Shown: positions 50,513 to 59,844 of the stretch, in pieces
Layout: each line of letters begins with the position of its first letter
Numbering within the stretch: position 1 is the first letter of the stretch
NCBI GenBank assembly: GCA_043228905.1
Contig: JBHGNT010000003.1
Location: 23,622,001-23,686,000 of the forward strand
Direction: 5' to 3'
Source: Azolla caroliniana
Taxonomy: Eukaryota; Polypodiophyta
DNA: 64,000 bases
The notes under the pieces: model-generated
Database searches by the model: none
Seen by the model: only the letters and a program-made list of their open reading frames with translations
Told to the model about the DNA's origin: nothing
Translations under genes and position numbers: made by a program

Positions 50513-52639
50513 ATGAGGGGGTCGGATCTCGCAGAGGCCATGGCTTCGGCCGTGGATCGGATATTGAGCACACGCGAGGGCACCGGTGCCCTCGACAGAG
50601 CCATTGAGGCGGTCGTCGGTACGATCGGCCGTTTCAGTGGAAAGGATGCTACGAAGTATTTGGCGTCCTACGGGGCGGAAATGCTGATGCGGGACATTCC
50701 GGAAGAGAGGCGTCTTGCCGGGTTCCCTCGAGTGGCGATGCCGAGCATCCATGCGGAGGTGCTCGAGGTACGGGCGGAGAGCCGTACCTGGGAGGAGTTC
50801 GAAGGCCGACTCCTAGAGAAATATGGGCTGGACGACGCGCTCCAGCTTTCGAAACGAGACTTCATGGAATGGGTGGAGTCCCCCGGCAAAGGAAGAAACG
50901 CGTCGGCACTCCTCCGGGAGTTCGAAGAACGCTTTGCGCGCCTTTCGGCGCTTGACCGAACCATTCTGGATACGAGCCGGGTCCTACTGTTCGTCAAGTC
51001 GGTGGACGAGCGGGACCGGGATCAAGTCGGCTCCTTGCTGGAAACCGAAGACGGGTTGACAACCGACTGGGCTGCGGTTAAGAGAGTCTGTGGCCGTTTC
51101 GACAAACGGCGAGAATGGGCTGACAACGGGGCGGCCGGTGCGGGCTCTGTTACAGCAAGGAGGCTTGAACCGGCACCGCAAGTGCGAAGGGAAGAAACCC
51201 GGGAATGGCTCGAAACCGGTCCGGCTTCGACCAGCATGGTCAATGGCTCGTCCGGAGGAGCAACGCTAGAGGAGTTGACGCGGGCGATAAAGGATCTCCA
51301 GATCGCCCAGACTCGAAGGGAAGGCGGCGAACCGGCTCGTGACCGACGGCCGGCAGCGGGGAACAGGTGCATGTGGTGCGACGAGGTCGGCCACATTCGG
51401 AAGGACTGCGGCGATTTCGCAGAGGCGTTGAGAAACCGGGTGGTGTACCTGTGGGAAGGCCGGGTGCACGCTAGCGACACCAGGAGGGCCCTGAGCCGAA
51501 ACGACGGGCGAGGAGGTATGAAGAGACTGATGGAAGAGGCAGCGGCCCGACACGTGGAGGCCATCCACTACTCGGCGTTAGCCGGTATTCGGGTTGGGGG
51601 CAGCGAGGCCCGAAAGGAGAGTAAAGACGGTTTCTGGCCGGCAATGCTGGAAGTCCTCGCCGGCGCGCGGCTGAGGAAAGATGAAACGGACCGCGCTGAG
51701 AGACGGGTCCGGGAAATAACCGGGTGGAGCGATCCGATCGAGGAGAAGACGGGCTTCGTAGAAGCCGCTTGCCGGAACTACGAGGCTCTGGTAGAAGAAA
51801 AACGAGTGGGGAAAGCCGGAGCGGCCGGGCCCTCACAACGGTACGAGACCCGATTCGGGCAACGACGGAACGATGCCGGTGGGCCCGGCCCGCAAGATAA
51901 CCCCAGGAAGGGCGGGTACCGACTGGGGACAGAAATAGAAAGGACTACGGACCTACCAAAGGTCCTAGAAGAACGGATCCTCGACAGCAAAGTGGAGCTG
52001 TCATTACGGGAGGTGCTAGGGATCGCCAAGAAGGAGTTCCACGACTCCATTGTAGACTTGGTGAAACGGAAGAGACTGTCGACGGAAACGGAACCGGAAA
52101 GACCGGTGGAGGTGCGGACGACGCACATCGACGACTCGGCGCTGGAAGATGAGTGGGCGGAGAGCCACTATTCGAGGCCACACTGGGCCCGAGCGACCAT
52201 GGAGACCCCGGTAAAGATCGGAGATGTTCAGGAACCGGTGGTGGCGTTGGTGGACCACGGTTCGGAAATAAACCTAATGTCCATGGACTTCTATAAGAAG
52301 GGAAAGTGGCCGATCAACACCAGGCATGGGTGGAAGATACGGGCGGCGACGCGCGCCACCGAGGAACTGCACGGGGCCTGCCCGAATGTGCGAGTAAAGA
52401 TCGGCGACATCGAGATTGACCAGCACTTCGTCGTACAGGAGACGTCCTCGCATCCGGTCATATTAGGGGAACCATACATCACGGCGGCGAGAATGGAGAC
52501 CAAGGTGCTGGACAACGGTTCGGCCTACGCGAGGGTCAAAAGCCAGGACGGGCGCCATTCGGTGCAATTTTTGACGGTGCAGCCGAACCACGAGAGAAAC
52601 CGCGAATCCCTCGGTGGCGAGTGCCGGGAGGATTTTTAG
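50513..52639 (+). CDS. gag-pro: Ty3 gag-protease polyprotein
   Basis: Gag packages the retroelement RNA and the protease matures it. The frame starts at ATG 50513, shortly after the PBS (a GTG at 50486 is in frame too). The capsid-like N-terminal part contains IGRFSGKDATKYLASY, WEEFEGRLLEKYGLDD and FEERFARLSALDRTIL. A zinc knuckle CMWCDEVGHIRKDC (C-x2-C-x4-H-x4-C) lies at about residue 285. The aspartic protease near residue 570-600 has ALVDHGSEINLMS, a D-H-G-S form of the usual D-S/T-G, followed by SSHPVILGEPYIT. No internal stop occurs in 709 codons. It ends with TAG at 52637-52639, just inside the start of the pol frame. Confidence 0.92.
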   Translation: MRGSDLAEAMASAVDRILSTREGTGALDRAIEAVVGTIGRFSGKDATKYLASYGAEMLMRDIPEERRLAGFPRVAMPSIHAEVLEVRAESRTWEEFEGRLLEKYGLDDALQLSKRDFMEWVESPGKGRNASALLREFEERFARLSALDRTILDTSRVLLFVKSVDERDRDQVGSLLETEDGLTTDWAAVKRVCGRFDKRREWADNGAAGAGSVTARRLEPAPQVRREETREWLETGPASTSMVNGSSGGATLEELTRAIKDLQIAQTRREGGEPARDRRPAAGNRCMWCDEVGHIRKDCGDFAEALRNRVVYLWEGRVHASDTRRALSRNDGRGGMKRLMEEAAARHVEAIHYSALAGIRVGGSEARKESKDGFWPAMLEVLAGARLRKDETDRAERRVREITGWSDPIEEKTGFVEAACRNYEALVEEKRVGKAGAAGPSQRYETRFGQRRNDAGGPGPQDNPRKGGYRLGTEIERTTDLPKVLEERILDSKVELSLREVLGIAKKEFHDSIVDLVKRKRLSTETEPERPVEVRTTHIDDSALEDEWAESHYSRPHWARATMETPVKIGDVQEPVVALVDHGSEINLMSMDFYKKGKWPINTRHGWKIRAATRATEELHGACPNVRVKIGDIEIDQHFVVQETSSHPVILGEPYITAARMETKVLDNGSAYARVKSQDGRHSVQFLTVQPNHERNRESLGGECREDF

Positions 52640-55065
52640 AGAGGGCTGCCAAGGCGTGGGGCCGAGACAGCCCGGACACTCGGAAAAGACCCCACGACTG
52701 TACGATAGGTAGGGGATTTTGCTTCTCCGACAACGGAGGGTGCATGATGGTCGACATCGTTGGCCGAGAAAAGACAAGGGCGGAAGAGCGACTTCGAGCG
52801 TGCGGAGTTCTCGGCCCGGACGAGGAAATCAGCGGAGCCGTGGAGGAGGTCTCCTTCGATGACACCTTGGGAATGCTAAGGAAGGTAGCCGGAGAAGACC
52901 TTAACGAAGACCGGACGATACCGGTATGTTCCGAAGAGATGTACGAAGTCATCGCGAACTTCAGTCGGGGGCTCGGGCCGGATCGGACGGCCCGAGTTAG
53001 CACAAAGTACAAGACTGTGGACCGGAAGGTAAGGCCAGTCGCGGCACCCTTACCGGAGGGCAGCGAGTCCCGGATCAAAGGGGTTGCGTCAGACCCCAGT
53101 TTACGAGATCCGGCCTGCATAGGACACACCTTCACCAACGGGACGCTCCGGGAGCTCAAAATCGGTGGGGGCGGGTTCCTACTGCCGGCGGAGGAAGACC
53201 GGTTTCGGAGGATGCTCGGAAGGCACGAGAAAGCCTTCGCGTTCTCACCGGAAGAGATCGGGTGCGTAGACCCGACGATCGTGGAGCCGATGGTGATATT
53301 CACGGTACCGCATGTGCCGTGGAATCTCAAGCCGATTCCGGTACCGAGAGCTCACATCCCGAAGTTGATGGAGCTATTGAGGCAGAAAGTAGATATGGGC
53401 ATTCTTGAACCGTCGAGTGCCCCATACTCGAACCGATGGTTTACAGTACCGAAGAAAAACGGAACGTTGCGCTTCATTCAAGACCTGCAGCCGGTCAACA
53501 GGGTGACCATTCGAAACGCAGGAATCAGACCGACCATAGACGAGTTCGCGGAGGCCTTTGCCGGAAGGTCGATTTACTCGGTCGGTGATCTGTACTCAGG
53601 GTACGACCAGTTCCAGCTAGCCGTGGAGAGCAGAGACATTACGACGATGCGAACTCCCCTCGGCCTAGTGCGAATGTGTACCCTGCCACAAGGAGGGACT
53701 AACTCGGTGGCTCACATGGTAAATGCAATGAACAAGGTACTGAGGGATTGCATCCCCGACATCACCATGCCATTTCTGGACGACATCCCGATTAAGGGGT
53801 GCCCGGTGGAGGAGAAGGACGAGACAGTCGGGCCGGACGGATGCCGGCGATTCGTGGAGAAACACATCGACGACTGCGAGAAGGTGCTACAAAGGCTAGA
53901 GGATGCTAGGCTCACCTTCTCCGGGGAGAAATCGGCCTTCGGGCAATCGGAAATCCTGGTAGTCGGACACCTATGTGGGCCATATGGCCGGAAGCCGTCT
54001 CCGGCAAAGGTAGAAGCCATCTCCACGATGAAGACCGAATGTAGCTCGGTTACGGAAGTTCGGAGGTTCCTGGGGGCATGCGCATTCTACCACATATGGA
54101 TCCCGCATTACGCCCACGTTGCGGAGCCGCTATATGGGTTGCTGAAGAAGGGGCAAAGATTCGAGTGGCGAGACGAGCACACGGGGTCGGTCCGGAAGCT
54201 GAGGGAAGCTCTTGCGGCAGCTCCGGCGCTCCGGAAGGCTGTCTACGAGAAGGGTACCCCGGTATACATAACGGTGGATACGAGCCCGACCGGGATCGGA
54301 TGGGTCGTCAACCAAGAAGACGAGGACGGCACCCGGTTCCCGATCCGATTCGGCGCTAAGGTCCTAAGTGAGCGACAGCGAGGGTACGCCCAGGTTAAAC
54401 GTGAACTCTGGGGTATCGTTTCGGCAGTAAAGGCGGACAAAGACTACCTTATCGGGACAGAAGTGATTATCGAGACGGATTGCCTGCCGATTCTTGGCAT
54501 GGTTTCCGGATGCGCGACACCGGACCTGGCGATGCTCAGGTGGATAGCGTACATCAAGTCCCTGGACCCAGAGATTCGACACATTTCCGGAAAGGACAAC
54601 GCCATGGCCGACATGCTTTCGAGGGCGAGGTTTGATGACGAGGGCGGCATGGTTTCGGAGGACGAAGAAGTCGGCGTGGACTTCTTCGAGGCGGCGTACG
54701 TGACGACCGATGGGACGAGCACTCCGGCACTTAACGACTTCGACGAGAGCAAGTACGATGGCGAGTGGCTCCAAATCGGTGGATTCTTGAGGACAATGAC
54801 GCCGGATGCGTCATGGACGAAGGACGAGGCCAACCGGATCCGGAAGAAAGCTTACCGATTCTTTCTCCGGGACGGATACCTATGGAAGCACCCGAAGAAG
54901 AGGGACGGCGCTCCGCTCCGGGTGGTGGCGATGAAGGAAGAACAGGAGGAGCTGCTGACGGCCTACCACGACAGCCCTTGGGCCGGACACCGTGGAACCT
55001 GGGCCACGTTCGAGAAGATAAAGGGGAAGTACTGGTGGCTGGGACTGTACCGGGACGTGCATTGA
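52621..55065 (+). CDS. pol: Ty3 pol: reverse transcriptase, RNase H, integrase zinc domain
   Basis: The frame is -1 relative to gag-pro and overlaps its last 19 bases. It has no ATG of its own at the overlap, so translation by frameshift or a lost base must be assumed. Reverse transcriptase: RQKVDMGILEPSSAPYSNRW, LRFIQDLQPVNRVTI, and the catalytic motif FLDDIPIKG (YxDD type with Phe). RNase H: VYITVDTSPTGIGWVV, ERQRGYAQVKRELWGI and VIIETDCLPI supply D, E and D. Integrase zinc finger: HDSPWAGH (H-x6-H); its CxxC lies just after the TGA at 55063-55065 (TTCESCQ). The TGA probably replaced CGA (Arg). Confidence 0.92.
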   Translation: MPGGFLERAAKAWGRDSPDTRKRPHDCTIGRGFCFSDNGGCMMVDIVGREKTRAEERLRACGVLGPDEEISGAVEEVSFDDTLGMLRKVAGEDLNEDRTIPVCSEEMYEVIANFSRGLGPDRTARVSTKYKTVDRKVRPVAAPLPEGSESRIKGVASDPSLRDPACIGHTFTNGTLRELKIGGGGFLLPAEEDRFRRMLGRHEKAFAFSPEEIGCVDPTIVEPMVIFTVPHVPWNLKPIPVPRAHIPKLMELLRQKVDMGILEPSSAPYSNRWFTVPKKNGTLRFIQDLQPVNRVTIRNAGIRPTIDEFAEAFAGRSIYSVGDLYSGYDQFQLAVESRDITTMRTPLGLVRMCTLPQGGTNSVAHMVNAMNKVLRDCIPDITMPFLDDIPIKGCPVEEKDETVGPDGCRRFVEKHIDDCEKVLQRLEDARLTFSGEKSAFGQSEILVVGHLCGPYGRKPSPAKVEAISTMKTECSSVTEVRRFLGACAFYHIWIPHYAHVAEPLYGLLKKGQRFEWRDEHTGSVRKLREALAAAPALRKAVYEKGTPVYITVDTSPTGIGWVVNQEDEDGTRFPIRFGAKVLSERQRGYAQVKRELWGIVSAVKADKDYLIGTEVIIETDCLPILGMVSGCATPDLAMLRWIAYIKSLDPEIRHISGKDNAMADMLSRARFDDEGGMVSEDEEVGVDFFEAAYVTTDGTSTPALNDFDESKYDGEWLQIGGFLRTMTPDASWTKDEANRIRKKAYRFFLRDGYLWKHPKKRDGAPLRVVAMKEEQEELLTAYHDSPWAGHRGTWATFEKIKGKYWWLGLYRDVH

Positions 55066-56170
55066 TTCGTGACAACTTGCGAGAGCTGTCAGATGCACTC
55101 CATAGTCCGACACCGGGACGAACTTCACCCTACGTACCCTCCGACCATCCACTTCAAATGGATGGTAGACCTGGTAACGATGCCGATAGGAGTAGGACAG
55201 ATGCGGTATCTGGTCCTGGCTCGGGAAGATCTAACGAACCAGGTGGAAGGCCGGGCCCTTCAGAACAAAACGACTGCAGCCTGTTGGGAAACAGGTCCCT
55301 CCGGATGGGAAGGTAGAAGAACAGTGCCGACGAACAAACTCGGCCGAGGCCGACAGGCCTCGGCCGAACCGGTATGAACCGGATGGGGAGTACCCGACTG
55401 CGGAGAGTCGGATGGTGTAGGCCCGGTATGAACCGGATGAGGAGTACCCGACTGCGGAGAGCCGGATGAGGAGTACCCGACTGCGGATAGCCGGATGGGG
55501 AGTACCCGACTACGGAGAGTCGGATGGAGCCCATCGAGGCTACATTTGTAAATAGCCGAAAAGTCATATTAGTATAAATATGACTTAGGGCAATTTTGTA
55601 GTTGTTGTCGTTTTGTGTGGTTATTCTTTCTTGTTGGTGCAAGAAGAAATCAGAGCACGTAACTGTGCAGAGAGAGAGAGAGAGAGAGATGAGGTCGTTG
55701 CCTCTGTTGTAACCGCCGCCTGTGGCGAAGATCTGAGAGCACGAGGTCGTTGCCTCAGTGATCTCACTGTTGTATATTCCTACATAGTGTCAGTTTGCAG
55801 CTTGTGGGCTGCCGTGGTTTTTTTTTCCCTATTTTGGGGTTTTCCACGTATACCTCCTGTGTATCATTTCTCCTCTTTTGTGTCGCGTTTAATTACCTGT
55901 TTTTCTGTGTATGTAAAGAATCTCGGTTGTGGCCGAGCGTTGGACATAAGGAACGTCAAGTTCTCAACACAGCCGTATGTCGGTTCCTGCTCGAGGACGT
56001 AATATGCCGGTACAGGTGCGTCGGGAAGATCGTGGCTGACCGCGGGGAGTTGGACGCCGAAGAGGCCGAGGAGCTGTTCGACCGGTTAGGGGTCAAGCTC
56101 TCGCTTACCACTGCGTACAATCCAGAGGAAAATGGGAAGGTGGAGCGTGGACACGGATCGATCGTCAAGG
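55066..56170 (+). pseudogene. integrase core of the Ty3 element, split by a solo LTR
   Basis: After the TGA the frame continues through FVTTCESCQMHS, IHFKWMVDLVTMP (first catalytic Asp) and LVLAREDLTNQVEGRAL to 55281. After the inserted LTR it resumes at 55975 with VCRFLLEDVICRY, VGKIVADRGEL (second Asp) and NPEENGKVERGHG (catalytic Glu). At about 56170 the integrase ends abruptly against 3' LTR sequence; its C-terminal part has been deleted. The D-D-E residues survive on the two pieces, but the gene is inactive. Confidence 0.88.
55282..55969. mobile_element. solo LTR (688 bp) inserted in the integrase
   Basis: It begins TGTTGGGAA and ends TTCTCAACA, imperfect inverted ends with TG...CA. The 5-base target CAGCC stands on both sides (55277-55281 and 55970-55974); removing one copy restores continuity of the interrupted frame. 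It contains a TATA element (TATAAATA, 55573-55580), a GA microsatellite (55670-55690) and four tandem units with GGAGTACCCGACT. No internal region is present, as expected after recombination between the two LTRs. Confidence 0.93.
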
Positions 56171-56176
56171 CGGGAA

Positions 56177-56326
56177 CTGTCCCACTCGCGTCTTTGCGTC
56201 GAAGGGCCGTGTCCCTGTGAATCTACACTTGCACGTAGTGGGTCTCTTCTCTCTCTCTCTTACTCTTCGGTACAGGAGCCCCGAGGTCCCGCCTCACTCC
56301 ACGCATCCGCAAGGAATACCTCGACA
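56177..56326 (+). repeat. 3' LTR remnant of the GC-rich Ty3 element
   Basis: These 150 bases match the last 150 of the 5' LTR with four differences, three of them C-to-T or G-to-A at CpG. The 5' three quarters of this LTR are missing. Confidence 0.93.
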
Positions 56327-56959
56327 ACGTAGGATTATCAAACGCTCGCTAACCAATACTCTGAAGAACTCACGCAACTACTGGAAGATTTCGGGGAAAG
56401 TCAGGAAGACACCTTCCACCAGCTCATGGAGCTCGGGAGCAAGAGCCAGAGGGCGGAAGCAATAACAGTACCAAACAACAACTCCGCTAAACAAAACGAG
56501 CCCCAACCTAACACAAATGGCGTGCCTGAGGAAACCACTACACCAATCAACCCCGCGGACATAACGAGCGAAGCGGAACAACGCCCGAACGCCTAGCCAC
56601 ACCAGGAAGAGCCGTCATTGGAGCTACAAGGAAATGTCTTGGACAACGTACCAACCGAGCCCACCCCGACGACGCCGCGTGAAGAAGACAACACAGAGAC
56701 CAACGCGCCAATCAACCCGAATAACGAAGAAACTACGAACATCCCGCCGTCTTCGAGGCATGGCGAACGAGCGGAGCCGTGATGAGGACACCATGGAAAC
56801 CAACACACCGGCCGAGCGTACCCAAGAAGCATCTACGAACATCACACTGCCTCCGGAGCGTGTCGAACGAATGGAGCCAAACATCCTTGACATTTTGGGC
56901 GACGAATAGGAAGTGGATGGGTTCGACGTGCCATGGCACTGTCCCACAGGCGTGCCAGG
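56327..56959 (+). pseudogene. extra ORF of the outer Ty3 element, continuation
   Basis: Directly after the inserted element the same type of helical, Gln/Glu-rich text resumes (NQYSEELTQLLEDFG, TFHQLMELGSKSQ), then a low-complexity Asn/Pro/Thr/Glu-rich tail. TAG stops stand at 56330, 56594 and, in another frame, 56907. It connects in frame to the stretch ending at 49832 when the insertion is set aside. Confidence 0.75.
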
Positions 56960-57240
56960 TGTTGTCTGCCGGAATTGTAACTGCCGAACATAACGCATGA
57001 GGAATAGAGTATTATATTAGGAGCGTTAAAAGTAACACGAATAACAGTTGTACACAGGGAGCCTAACCAATTAGAGGCCCTGTATATATAAAGGGCGAGA
57101 GACCATTGTAATGGGGAGCGTATTATGAGAGTGTCGTTTTAACATAGTTATCTTCTCTAATCTTGGTGTCCTGTCCATTGGTTGATTGGTGTCTTGTTTC
57201 CGTGTCTCGTTCTCTATACAAGACTGTGTTACAGTTAACA
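56960..57240 (+). repeat. probable LTR of the outer element or a short solo LTR
   Basis: The stretch starts TGTTGTC and ends GTTAACA (TGTT...AACA ends), contains TATATATAAAGGG at 57083-57095 and is 281 bases long. It follows the extra ORF, where a 3' LTR is expected. The flanks CCAGG and CAAGG match at 4 of 5 bases, which would favour a solo insertion instead. I cannot decide between these. Confidence 0.5.
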
Positions 57241-57405
57241 CAAGGTAAGAATGCGTTGGGTACTACGCCCTAAGGAGGCTAGGTTGTAGCCGTCTCCTCC
57301 TTACGCCCTACTGATCATGCACTACGCATCTCTATTCCCTTGCACCACAATCACTTTGTAAGTTACCTCGAAGGACTGAGGGTAACTTATGTTCCTAACC
57401 GATAA

Positions 57406-57444
<39 letters not shown>

Positions 57445-57605
57445 AGACAGAGATAAAAGACTGTATGTTACATTAACCAAAATACTTCCAACGGTAACTA
57501 CATTACAAGGGGTTGGTTTAAATACCAACTAAACTAGGGCAAGTGCCCTTTCTACTATTTACAAAGCTAGCCTGGTATGACCATGAGCTAGTGTGAAACC
57601 TATTA
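57241..57605. other. non-coding spacer with hairpin and GA microsatellite
   Basis: CCTAAGGAGG at 57279 and CCTCCTTACG at about 57295 form an inverted pair around GCTAGGTTGTAGCC. A (GA)n run follows at about 57407-57440. No coding sequence is seen. Confidence 0.55.
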
Positions 57606-58278
57606 CTATGGGAAGTTGAGTTTGACTCTCAACAGATTTATCACTAGATTTATGCAAAATCCCAGCCGGTCACATTGGAACACAGTAAAGCACATGTTGA
57701 GATATTTGGCGGGCACAAAAGAATATGACATCTTATTCGGCTTGAAGAAGACTTCAGGCATAGTCGGATACACCGACTCGGACTTTGTTGGTTGCTTGGA
57801 CAAACAAAAATCGACAATCAGATAGTGCTATAAATTCGGCAATGGAGCAAACTCATGGAAGCCAAAACTCTAAGAGTGCATGGCCACTTCAACCACCGAA
57901 GCCGAATATGTAGCCACGTTCGACATGACGAAGGAAGCTCTATGGCTTGGATGGTTGGCGCGCACATTTCGAGAAGTTGATTTTGTCTCGGCTCCAATTG
58001 TCTATAGCAACAGTCAAGGCATCGTTGCTTTGTCAAGAAATCTAGCTCCCCACTATGCCTCAAAGCACATAGATGTACAATATCACTTTGTTCGGAACCG
58101 CGTCATCTCCGGGAAGCTCGGCCGTGAGAAAATACCGACGACTGACAATGTACTAGATGGGATGACCAAATGTCTTCTGGAAAACCGATTCTGGTCTTTT
58201 CGGCACCAAATGGGCATCATAAGTCTGCTTAAGTCGAACAATAAGGAAGGTTTTGGGCAATCGACATCGACATCTTGA
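57606..58278 (+). pseudogene. Ty1/copia RNase H and pol end
   Basis: The frame reads NRFITRFMQNPSRSHWNTVK, MLRYLAGTKEYDILFGLK, IVGYTDSDFVGCLD and KSTIR, then TAG and TAA stops, then ATSTTEAEYVATFDMTKEAL and HIDVQYHFVRNRVISG. These are copia RNase H landmarks (Y-x-DSDFAG-type; STTEAEY; KHIDVxYHFVR). Nothing of integrase or the first half of reverse transcriptase is present, so it is a 3' fragment. Confidence 0.9.
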
Positions 58279-58665
58279 GATTCGGCGTGAGAATATTTGG
58301 ATTGACTTCAACCTTTATGTATCGGCCAATCCGGCCTTTTGCTCATGGACATTGCCACTTCGGACAAAGGCCGACTTGTTCGACAACCTATATATAAATA
58401 TGTAGTTTCCTTTTTTGTTTGTTCTTTTAAGTACATATTTTTGTTGCATACACCAATCACGGGGGAGTGTCTTATACAGGTACTTAATGGAAAAATTCAC
58501 ATTGTCCCATTGGAAAAACTAGGTCTAGGTCATATTTGTAAATATTGGAAAGGGGAGTTTCCCTAGTTCAGTTTGTATTTAAACTGAACTTGGTAACTTA
58601 GTTGAAAAGAGTGTTCGCCATTGTAACTTCTTGATAATAACACATGTACATAATTTGTTCCTATT

Positions 58666-58714
<49 letters not shown>
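58279..58714 (+). repeat. probable copia 3' untranslated/LTR sequence and (CT)n run
   Basis: After the copia stop the sequence has CACGGGGGAG followed by TGTCTTATACAGG at 58457-58479. This is a polypurine tract followed by a possible LTR start, as in copia elements. TATATATAAATA occurs at 58389-58400. The (CT)n microsatellite 58669-58714 marks the junction with the LINE to its right. LTR limits cannot be set. Confidence 0.45.
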
Positions 58715-58718
<4 letters not shown>

Positions 58719-59760
58719 GGTTGGTTGGATCATACATCTATCTCGGAGTCACTTTCAGTGCTCGCTCAGGTAAATTTTCGATGACACAGGCAGCGAAGGA
58801 TAGACGAGAGGACATGCATCCCTCTCACTCCTAGAGAGACAATGCCACCAAGCATACTTTCAAGAACCACTTTTCTGAGTTAGGTTTTATCACGCGACCA
58901 AAATATCTAGATGTATTCTTACCACATGCACTAAGGGTTGCCATTGGACAACTTAGAATATCATCTCACCAACTCCAGATTGAGAATGGCCGTACTAATG
59001 GAGTCCCTAGGGAGGAAAGTATATGTAGCTTATGTCACATAGAGATAGAGGATGAGTATCACTTTACATGCAAGTGCCCAATCTACGCCGAGATAAGGGC
59101 AAAATACCAAGACATACTTGGTTCCCCTCCCACCCTCCCCAAACTATTAGATACTCTAGATATAAAGAAATTAGGCAAATACATTCTAGAGCTAAAACAA
59201 CACAAAGAGAATAAGTTACAAAATGTTGACAATAATGTTGCTAATGTTCACCAACATGTAACAAATGAAGTATTTCAGGAACAGGGGGAGACAACAAATG
59301 TCGACACACTTGCACCACTCGGCATTTCCCTTGATGAGGCAAAAAACCAAAGAAGAACCAGATGTCCTCGGGTTCCGGGTTTCAAAGCAACTCGATGTGG
59401 TGTGGAAGCAATAATGAAAATAAGAGAACGTGAGCTACACCGCCTAGAAGCCATGGCTAGGGCACTCTCTACATTGGAACCATGGGTCACACCCACATCA
59501 AAACCCTTTGACCCCCCACTTCTTTTCGAGAGGCGTGGGTGGAAATAAAATTAGGATTAGTGTAAAGTCACTTCCTTTATCGAGTATACCATGTATTGTA
59601 CACTACTAGAACTCTTTTAGCTTAAGTTCTATGTTTACTTTATTTTATTTTAGTTATGATGACCGGATAAATACTCATTTTGTTGTAAACCAATTGTCTC
59701 ATGGGCCAAATTTGGCCTTAGAAGACGTTAATATATCTTTCTCTCTCTCTCTCTCAGGTG
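58715..59760 (+). mobile_element. LINE 3' part: end of reverse transcriptase and C-terminal zinc domain
   Basis: The text YLGVTFSARSGKFSMTQAAKD (58736-58800) is the thumb-like end of LINE reverse transcriptases (YLGV-x-FS). After a TAG at 58832-58834 the same frame stays open for 237 codons to 59548, without an ATG near its start. It contains AIGQLRISSHQLQIENGR and the zinc motif CSLCHIEIEDEYHFTCKC. A lysine/arginine-rich C-terminal part follows. The 3' end carries GGCCAAATTTGGCCTTAGAA (59705) and a TC-rich tail. Confidence 0.88.
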
Positions 59761-59844
59761 AAAACACACAATTATATTAATAAATGTGTGTAAAAAACAC
59801 TACTTACAATAGGTGTGACAATGGAGTATGGTCACCCATTAACT

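Larger units (their letters stand above)
49833..56326 (+). mobile_element. GC-rich Ty3/gypsy LTR retrotransposon, nested in the outer element
   Basis: Order: 5' LTR, tRNA-Trp-type PBS, gag-protease ORF, pol ORF (reverse transcriptase, RNase H, integrase) and a remnant of the 3' LTR. A solo LTR of another family splits the integrase, and a deletion joins the end of the integrase core (about 56170) to the last 150 bases of the 3' LTR. It is inserted into the coiled-coil ORF of the outer element with ACGT on both sides. The coding part is clearly GC-richer than the genes at 1-32 kb. Long open frames and 4 differences per 150 LTR bases suggest a fairly recent insertion. Confidence 0.92.

Noticed and set aside
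49619-52258. Many minus-strand ORFs of 60-260 codons across the GC-rich Ty3 element
   Set aside because: Shadows of GC-rich coding sequence on the plus strand, with no family similarity.
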